Part shown: piece by piece, positions 1 to 4,136 of the stretch
How positions within the stretch are numbered: position 1 is the first letter of the stretch
Layout of the letters: each line of letters begins with the position of its first letter
Source: Methanobacteriota archaeon
GTDB taxonomy: Archaea; Halobacteriota; Bog-38; Methanoflorentales; Methanoflorentaceae
Direction of reading: 5' to 3'
NCBI GenBank assembly: GCA_003170935.1
Contig: PMYA01000055.1
Coordinates: 1-7,599 of the forward strand
DNA: 7,599 nt
Program-made: the position numbers and the translations under genes
The notes under the pieces: generated by a model
Told to the model about the DNA's origin: nothing
Seen by the model: only the letters and a program-made list of their open reading frames with translations
Databases searched by the model: none

Positions 1-87
1 GCAACACACTATCACTCTTTAAACTTCTAATTTTCGTTTGAACAGAATTTAATGCAGATTGTTGTTAGACTTTTAACTCCAGCGTTA

Positions 88-95
88 TTATTATA
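88..95 (+). promoter_or_regulatory. Candidate TATA box for the endonuclease IV-type gene
   Basis: TTATTATA lies with its centre about 29 bases before the ATG at 121, the spacing expected of an archaeal TATA box driving a leaderless transcript. No Shine-Dalgarno sequence is visible in front of the ATG, which fits a leaderless start. No purine-rich BRE is evident just upstream (the flank is CCAGCG), so the call is tentative. The rest of 1-120 carries no open frame: all three forward frames hit stops by base 41. Confidence 0.35.
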
Positions 96-120
96 GCCGA
101 TTAAATCGTGCATAACGTCG

Positions 121-921
121 ATGATTAAGGTAGGGATCGCAGGGGTTCCTCTGGCACTAAAGGGAAAGAGCACGGGAGAAGGCATTAAATACCTATCTGA
201 CATTGGCCTCGACGCGCTCGAAGTACAGTTTGTTAGGCGCGTCTCAATGAAGGAAGAGACTGCGCTAGCAGTAGGCGAAATTGCTCGCAAGTCTAAGATC
301 GATTTGTCAGTTCATGCGCCATATATGATTAACCTCGCTTCAGAAGATCCGACGATCATCTCAGACAGCATTAATCGAATAAAGCTCTCGGTCGATAGGG
401 CGAATGCGCTCGGAGCTCAGATCGTCGTATTCCATTCGGCCTATTATACGAAGAAATACACAAAAGGTGAGACGTTCGAGCTAGTGAAAGACGCCTGTGT
501 AGGCTTGTTGGAGTACATGAACGATGCTCACATTACGCAAACACATCTAGGTGTTGAATTGCTGGGCCGTCAAAGTCAGTTTGGGACCGTCGAAGAATTA
601 CAGAAGCTACAACAAGAACTGCCACGCGTTCGACCTGTCATTGATTTTTCGCATTTACACGCGCGGTGTAATGGATGCTTAAATACCGTTGAAGACTTTG
701 CGCGGGTACTCAGAGCGCTCAGCAACAGAAACCATATCCACATCCATTTTTCTGGAATTGAATTCTCAAAAGGTAACGAACGTAGACATTTGCCGGTTGA
801 TCTAAATCAGTTTAAGCTGCTTGCAGATGCTCTTAAGCAATACGGTTGTGACGCGACGATTATATGTGAATCTCCACTCCTTGAAAAAGATGCAGCAATG
901 ATGAAATCTTTTTTCAAATAA
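121..921 (+). CDS. Endonuclease IV-type AP endonuclease / TIM-barrel protein
   Basis: This 266-residue protein is a xylose-isomerase-like TIM barrel of the AP endonuclease 2 (endonuclease IV, Nfo) family. Such enzymes cut DNA 5' of abasic sites in base-excision repair using a trinuclear zinc centre. Most of the metal ligands are visible in order: H65 (SVHAPY), H105 (VFHSAYY), E146 (GVELLGR), D175 and H178 (VIDFSHLH), H209 (HIHFSG), H223 (ERRHLPVD) and E250 (ICESP). The aspartate two residues before the H223 equivalent in E. coli Nfo (D229) is not present; R221 is there and E220 is adjacent. The length is close to the family norm of about 280. The ATG at 121 is chosen because MIKVGIAGVP begins directly on the first barrel strand. 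No Shine-Dalgarno site is seen. It stands alone, 104 bases before alba on the same strand. Because related barrels include sugar isomerases/epimerases, nuclease activity is inferred from the ligand set. Confidence 0.85.
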   Translation: MIKVGIAGVPLALKGKSTGEGIKYLSDIGLDALEVQFVRRVSMKEETALAVGEIARKSKIDLSVHAPYMINLASEDPTIISDSINRIKLSVDRANALGAQIVVFHSAYYTKKYTKGETFELVKDACVGLLEYMNDAHITQTHLGVELLGRQSQFGTVEELQKLQQELPRVRPVIDFSHLHARCNGCLNTVEDFARVLRALSNRNHIHIHFSGIEFSKGNERRHLPVDLNQFKLLADALKQYGCDATIICESPLLEKDAAMMKSFFK

Positions 922-935
922 TGCTCTAAACGGAC

Positions 936-948
936 TTTGTTTGGTTTT
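936..948 (+). terminator. Possible T-rich transcription terminator after the endonuclease IV-type gene
   Basis: TTTGTTTGGTTTT begins 15 bases after the stop codon at 921 and ends before the alba promoter. Archaeal RNA polymerase commonly terminates at short T-rich stretches without needing a strong hairpin. A weak flanking inverted repeat (GCTCT at 923-927, AGAGC at 951-955) encloses it. The tract is interrupted by guanines, so this is only a plausible site. Confidence 0.3.
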
Positions 949-966
949 ACAGAGCCAAATTTAGTT

Positions 967-981
967 AGAAAGTTTTATCTA
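967..981 (+). promoter_or_regulatory. BRE/TATA promoter of alba
   Basis: AGAAAG (967-972) followed by TTTTATCTA (973-981) matches an archaeal purine-rich BRE plus TATA box. Transcription would start near 1003, leaving a leader of about 23 bases that includes the GGGAGG ribosome-binding site. This placement makes the upstream in-frame TTG at 993 untranslatable and supports the ATG at 1026 as the real start. Confidence 0.6.
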
Positions 982-1013
982 TCATAACGCGTTTGTTTCT
1001 CTTAGATCCTCAA

Positions 1014-1019
1014 GGGAGG
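1014..1019 (+). promoter_or_regulatory. Shine-Dalgarno site of alba
   Basis: GGGAGG ends six bases before the ATG at 1026 and is the clearest ribosome-binding site in the window. It decides the start of alba in favour of 1026 over an in-frame TTG at 993, whose extra residues ([11 protein letters not shown]) are not part of the Alba fold. Confidence 0.85.
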
Positions 1020-1025
1020 CGCAGT

Positions 1026-1295
1026 ATGACAGACGACAACATAATCTACGTAGGCAACAAACCTGTGATGAATTACGTGCTAGCCGTGGTAACTCAGTTT
1101 AACAACGGAGCCAACGAGGTCTTAATTAAAGCTCGAGGGAGAGCCATTTCGCGGGCAGTTGATGTCGCAGAGATTTCAAGAAATCGGTTCCTCACAGAAG
1201 TAAATGTGAGAGACATAGCGATCTCCACTGAGAGTCTGAGCACCGAGACTGGTGAAACGAACGTCTCGGCGATCGAAATTACGGTTGGAAAGTAG
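1026..1295 (+). CDS. albA: DNA/RNA-binding protein Alba
   Basis: This 89-residue protein is a small, abundant archaeal chromatin protein that binds double-stranded DNA and RNA as dimers and can bridge duplexes. The sequence is a near full-length match to the Alba core: [20 protein letters not shown] (residues 6-25), then [20 protein letters not shown] (34-53), with F55 at the position used for dimer-dimer contacts in Sulfolobus Alba, and a C-terminal strand [10 protein letters not shown]. The family motif GKKPVMNYV reads GNKPVMNYV here. The first lysine (Lys16 in Sulfolobus Alba, the acetylated residue) is therefore N11, while the second is kept as K12. The ATG at 1026 has a GGGAGG ribosome-binding site and its own promoter, consistent with high expression. 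It converges on the kinase gene across a 146-base gap holding a T-rich tract and inverted repeats. The identification is secure. Confidence 0.96.
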   Translation: MTDDNIIYVGNKPVMNYVLAVVTQFNNGANEVLIKARGRAISRAVDVAEISRNRFLTEVNVRDIAISTESLSTETGETNVSAIEITVGK

Positions 1296-1301
1296 CTAGA
1301 T

Positions 1302-1357
1302 ATCAACAGCTTTCTTTCTTTTTAGCGCAAAGACACAGGCGCTAGTCGCCTGTTGAT
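1302..1357. other. Overlapping inverted repeats allowing two exclusive folds
   Basis: Three perfect inverted repeats overlap here. Stem A pairs ATCAACAG (1302-1309) with CTGTTGAT (1350-1357). Stem B pairs TAGCGC (1323-1328) with GCGCTA (1339-1344) and nests inside A. Stem C pairs ACAGGCG (1335-1341) with CGCCTGT (1347-1353) around a five-base loop. C shares bases with both A and B, so the RNA could form A+B or C but not both. The region follows the alba stop and precedes the convergent kinase stop. It may be a terminator or 3'-UTR element; a regulatory role is inference. Confidence 0.5.
1311..1323 (+). terminator. T-rich terminator of alba
   Basis: TTTCTTTCTTTTT starts 16 bases after the alba stop codon. 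Archaeal transcription typically ends at pyrimidine/T-rich runs like this one, and none of comparable quality is seen elsewhere in the gap. It lies in the loop of the outer inverted repeat described at 1302-1357. Confidence 0.6.
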
Positions 1358-1441
1358 CATTATTTAAACGCCAATCCAGCGTAAGCCATATCACTACTTA
1401 TCGGACTTAACCTGACTTGAGCGATACGTGATATTGAGTCG

Positions 1442-2341
1442 TTAAAGTCCTTTGAGATCTCTTTGAAGCCCTTTTCTGCTTCCAAGCTCAGCTATCGATT
1501 TAGAAGCCATGAAGTTTCCGTAAAGACCTGACTCTTGAAGATCTTTGCCAGTCAACTGTCCGTATAAGAAACCCGCAGCAAATGCATCGCCTGCCCCTAC
1601 AGTGTCATTTATTTTCGAATTGTATGGGGGCAAATACAGACTTTTGTTGTGCGTTACAACGTAAGATCCGCGATCTCCAAGTGTGACTGCTACAATCTTA
1701 GTACCCAAGTCAAGAAAAGAAGCTACATCTTCAATTTCAGACGTTCCGGTTAAGGCGTTGGCTTCTTCTTTGTTCAGAAATAGTACGAAAGATCGCTCAA
1801 TTAGCGGTTTAAGCTCGTTTAGTCCAAGCTTTACATAGATGTTACCTGGGCTAAATGAAATTTTCGTTTGTTTACCGCGAAGTTGTGTAACATATGGGAT
1901 TTGCATTCTGAGTTGATCAATTCCCATAAAAGAGCTAAGGTGCAGTATCTTGGCTTTCTTCGTGTAATCGTGGTTAGTTGTAATGAACGTGTCGTTGACG
2001 CTTGGAAGGATATAAATCGCCCTCTCCCCACAAGAGTCTATAAATATTAACGCTGTACCTGTGGCTCCATCTGCTTTTATGATACCCTGCAGGTCGACAC
2101 CTTCTCGCTTTAAGTCATCTAACAGTAGTGAGCCTTCTCTGTCATTCCCTACGGTACCCACGAACCCTGTTTTGATCCCCAAACGAGTCAAGCCTACTAT
2201 AGTATTCGCCGCAGAGCCTCCTGGCTGCCTTGTGGCGGAAATGATCCCAGTCTCTCTTCCGGGACTCGCTAAGTCGTCTACCTGGAAAATCTTGTCGCAA
2301 TTCAGTGCTCCGAATCCTATTACCTCTGAGTTATGTTCCAT
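1442..2341 (-). CDS. PfkB/ribokinase-family carbohydrate or nucleoside kinase
   Basis: This 299-residue ribokinase-superfamily enzyme transfers phosphate to a sugar, nucleoside or sugar phosphate. The N-terminal strand GFGALNCDKI carries N14 and D16, which contact substrate hydroxyls in ribokinases. The PfkB signature 1 glycine motif is G41-G42-S43-A44-A45-N46, the NKEEA motif (190-194) supplies the metal/phosphate-binding Asn and Glu, and TLGDRGS (220-226) is the nucleotide-site strand. Signature 2 is DTVGAGDAFAAGFL (246-259), with the GAG anion hole and catalytic base D252. The length is typical (about 300) and the protein is complete. The substrate cannot be read from sequence. In archaea this family includes nucleoside kinases, ribose-1-phosphate kinases and sugar kinases, so a generic name is safest. 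It is transcribed divergently from pyrK and convergently with alba, and has no operon partner. GAGA a few bases before the ATG may be a weak ribosome-binding site. Confidence 0.93.
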   Translation of the reverse strand: MEHNSEVIGFGALNCDKIFQVDDLASPGRETGIISATRQPGGSAANTIVGLTRLGIKTGFVGTVGNDREGSLLLDDLKREGVDLQGIIKADGATGTALIFIDSCGERAIYILPSVNDTFITTNHDYTKKAKILHLSSFMGIDQLRMQIPYVTQLRGKQTKISFSPGNIYVKLGLNELKPLIERSFVLFLNKEEANALTGTSEIEDVASFLDLGTKIVAVTLGDRGSYVVTHNKSLYLPPYNSKINDTVGAGDAFAAGFLYGQLTGKDLQESGLYGNFMASKSIAELGSRKGLQRDLKGL

Positions 2342-2378
2342 TGATCTCGTTCTCGGTATGATCGATTACCCTTTAGAG

Positions 2379-2388
2379 ATTTAACTTT
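2379..2388 (-). promoter_or_regulatory. Candidate TATA box of the PfkB-family kinase
   Basis: Read on the minus strand, AAAGTTAAAT lies centred about 42 bases before the kinase ATG at 2341. That would give a 5' leader of roughly 15 bases containing a weak GAGA ribosome-binding motif. No better AT-rich element lies at the leaderless spacing of about 27 bases. The call rests only on composition and spacing. Confidence 0.35.
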
Positions 2389-2584
2389 GTTGCTGACCGC
2401 TATTTAGCCTTTTAGAGGTGATTAGGCGAGTCTTAAGGGCTTAGTTTGACCTTATTTCTTTCGTCATTGCTCGGTTGAGTAAACCCCCCCTTTTCGCTGC
2501 AACTTTTAACTAGCCATGAGTACTTAAAGTCAAAGTTATTCGCAAAAAATTCAAGGACCTCAGCTTAGCAAAAGTATTGGAGAA

Positions 2585-2600
2585 GAGAAACTTAAAATAT
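2585..2600 (+). promoter_or_regulatory. BRE/TATA promoter of the pyrK operon (leaderless spacing)
   Basis: GAGAAAC (2585-2591) followed by TTAAAATAT (2592-2600) is a good archaeal BRE/TATA pair. The TATA centre is about 28 bases before the ATG at 2624, so transcription would begin at or within a few bases of the start codon, giving a leaderless mRNA. This fits the lack of a good Shine-Dalgarno site. It probably drives pyrK, the FAH-family gene and valS together. Confidence 0.65.
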
Positions 2601-2606
2601 GGGTTG

Positions 2607-2623
2607 CGTCCTTTTTAGGGACG
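2607..2623 (+). repeat. Small hairpin abutting the pyrK start
   Basis: CGTCC (2607-2611) and GGACG (2619-2623) form a perfect five-base stem with a seven-base loop, ending directly at the ATG. If transcription starts at the ATG the stem lies in DNA only. If a longer transcript exists the stem could affect initiation. The stem is short and may be chance. Confidence 0.3.
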
Positions 2624-3373
2624 ATGTACGTCAGAAATGTCGAAATTACTGGCATTAAATCTGAATCTAAGGACATAAAGACCTTCTTTTTCAATTACTC
2701 CTTTCAATTTGCACCAGGCCAATATGTCATGGTCTGGATTCGAGGTGTAGACGAGATACCGATGAGTCTGTCGTACGCGAACGGGATCACTGTTAGAAAA
2801 GTAGGCGATGCTACTGATGCACTGTTTAGGATGAATGTTGGTGACTCTCTTGGAATGAGAGGTCCATTTGGCAATGGATTCGCTATTACAAAACTGCCTG
2901 CGCTGATCGTTGCAGGAGGCGTCGGAGCTGCTCCATTAGCGCCTTTAGCAGAAATGCTAAAAGGTCGGGTATCAACAATTCTGGGTGCTAAGACAGGGGG
3001 TGAGTTGTTGTTCCGCGAACGTTTTGAGAGCTCCGGACCTCTTTTGATAGCAACTGAAGACGGCTCGGCGGGATTTAAAGGCTTGACTATTGATTTGCTT
3101 AATCGTGCTGACGGCTATCAAGAAATAGTATCTTGTGGCCCCGAACAGATGATGCGCAAAGTGCTAGATCACGCAGTTGAGGTGCGAGTACAGAGTCAGT
3201 TTAGCTTGCAGCGTTACATAAAGTGTGGCGTCGGCTTATGTGGTTCATGTTGCATCGACCCATCAGGTTTGCGCGTGTGTGTTGACGGTCCCGTTTTTAC
3301 GGGAAAACAGCTGAATGATGGTGAATTTGGGAGATACATGCGTGACGCGACGGGTAGAAAGGTGAAGTTTTGA
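2624..3373 (+). CDS. pyrK: Dihydroorotate dehydrogenase electron-transfer subunit PyrK
   Basis: PyrK carries FAD and a [2Fe-2S] cluster and passes electrons between the PyrD subunit and NAD in class 1B dihydroorotate dehydrogenase, the fourth step of de novo pyrimidine synthesis. In the 249 residues, an FAD-binding ferredoxin-reductase barrel comes first, with PMSLS (46-50, the flavin motif) and GPFGNGF (80-86). An NAD-binding Rossmann-like half follows, with AGGVGAAPLAPLA (97-109) and CGPEQMM (171-177). The cluster ligands are C201, C206, C209 and C219 in KCGVGLCGSCC...VCVDGPVF. The last spacing (nine residues) is shorter than in bacterial PyrK, which I recall as usual in archaeal versions. 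The ATG has a TATA box at leaderless spacing. The stop overlaps the TTG start of the next gene, so the two are probably translationally coupled. No pyrD is present in this window. The CVDGPVF ending after the cluster favours PyrK over other reductase subunits. Confidence 0.93.
   Translation: MYVRNVEITGIKSESKDIKTFFFNYSFQFAPGQYVMVWIRGVDEIPMSLSYANGITVRKVGDATDALFRMNVGDSLGMRGPFGNGFAITKLPALIVAGGVGAAPLAPLAEMLKGRVSTILGAKTGGELLFRERFESSGPLLIATEDGSAGFKGLTIDLLNRADGYQEIVSCGPEQMMRKVLDHAVEVRVQSQFSLQRYIKCGVGLCGSCCIDPSGLRVCVDGPVFTGKQLNDGEFGRYMRDATGRKVKF
3361..3365 (+). promoter_or_regulatory. Ribosome-binding site supporting the TTG start of the FAH-family gene
   Basis: GGTGA (within AAAGGTGAAG) ends four bases before the TTG at 3370, matching the archaeal anti-Shine-Dalgarno consensus GGTGAT. 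It lies inside the pyrK coding end and supports re-initiation at the overlapping TTGA. The nearest alternative, the GTG at 3362, is in the wrong frame. Confidence 0.5.
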
Positions 3374-4101
3374 TCGGCCGTTTTAAGGCGCAACAAGAGG
3401 TCTTTTTCGGGACTTTTGACGGTAAATACGTGCATCGAAATGAAATTACGTACGAATTTGAGGATGTTACAGTGCTTGCACCGACCTGTCCAAGCAAGAT
3501 TGTTTGTGTGGGCTTGAATTACATCGATCACGCACTGGAACTGAAAGAACCAGTCCCAGCGAAGCCTGTGCTATTCCTCAAACCTTCGACTAGTGTGATT
3601 GGTCCCGGCGAAAATATTGTTTATCCAATTTCGAGTGAGCGCATAGATTATGAAGGTGAACTTGGGGTAGTTATTGGTCAGCGATGTAAAAACGTAGTAA
3701 ATCCTGAGCAAGTTATTCTTGGATATACATGTTTTAATGATGTAACAGCACGGGACCTACAAAAGGAGGATGGCCAATGGACCCGTGCAAAGAGCTTTGA
3801 CTCTTTCGCACCAGTCGGTCCGTTTGTTTCGACTAATCTAGATCCTAGAAACGTAGCGATTAAGACTCGGGTTAACGGTCGATTGAAGCAGAGTTCAAAT
3901 ACTAGAGATCTTATCTTTGACGTTGATTATTTGATAAAGTTTATTTCACGGATCATGACGCTTGAAACGGGAGATATAATCGCAACCGGCACCCCGCGAG
4001 GTGTGGGGCAACTCAGGGCGGGGGATGTAGTCGAGGTTGAGATCCCCGGTGTTGGAACGCTTTCTAATGAGGTTATCAGTGAGGCCGCAGTGGCGTTTTG
4101 A
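3370..4101 (+). CDS. Fumarylacetoacetate hydrolase (FAH) family protein
   Basis: This 243-residue enzyme of the FAH superfamily has a metal-dependent mixed beta-roll fold. Members hydrolyse or decarboxylate acylpyruvates, oxaloacetate or aromatic ring-cleavage products, or dehydrate sugar acids. Family hallmarks appear in order: VCVGLNYIDHALEL (45-58), PVLFLKPSTSVIGPG (66-80), YEGELGVVIG (94-103) with metal-binding E95 and E97, NDVTARD (123-129) with metal-binding D124, K141 in AKSFDSF, TGTPRGVG (206-213) and a C-terminal GDVVEVEIPGVGTLSNEV. It probably starts at TTG 3370, sharing bases with the pyrK stop (TTGA), with a GGTGA ribosome-binding site just upstream. No closer ATG precedes the conserved core. 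The residues resemble the FAHD1/5-carboxymethyl-hydroxymuconate isomerase-like branch, but substrate cannot be assigned. Coupling to pyrK suggests co-expression but does not prove a role in pyrimidine metabolism. The gene is intact and followed 35 bases later by valS. Confidence 0.92.
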   Translation: MIGRFKAQQEVFFGTFDGKYVHRNEITYEFEDVTVLAPTCPSKIVCVGLNYIDHALELKEPVPAKPVLFLKPSTSVIGPGENIVYPISSERIDYEGELGVVIGQRCKNVVNPEQVILGYTCFNDVTARDLQKEDGQWTRAKSFDSFAPVGPFVSTNLDPRNVAIKTRVNGRLKQSSNTRDLIFDVDYLIKFISRIMTLETGDIIATGTPRGVGQLRAGDVVEVEIPGVGTLSNEVISEAAVAF

Positions 4102-4136
4102 TGACGAATCGGCATAAACGATGCTTGTGAGGGAGT

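Noticed and set aside
27..290. 87-codon minus-strand frame at the left end
   Set aside because: It mostly overlaps the start of the endonuclease IV-type gene in antisense and has no recognisable domain.
993..1025. TTG start at 993 extending Alba by 11 residues
   Set aside because: It precedes the predicted transcription start near 1003, has no ribosome-binding site and adds residues foreign to Alba. The ATG at 1026 has GGGAGG at ideal spacing.
1831..2050. Short overlapping frames on both strands inside the PfkB-family kinase gene
   Set aside because: They are antisense or out-of-frame to a clearly conserved kinase and have no family features.
2473..2490. Possible tRNA T-arm (GGTT...AACC before the C run)
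   Set aside because: The stem is only four pairs with a five-base loop, and no acceptor stem, anticodon arm or TTCRA motif is found on either strand.
2342..2623. C/D-box small RNA in the kinase-pyrK gap
   Set aside because: Near-matches to the C box (ATGATCG, GTGATTA, ATGACGA) lack a correctly placed CTGA D box and the internal C'/D' pair.
3214..3531. Minus-strand frames across the pyrK/FAH junction
   Set aside because: They overlap two conserved genes on the plus strand, and their translations show no recognisable domain.
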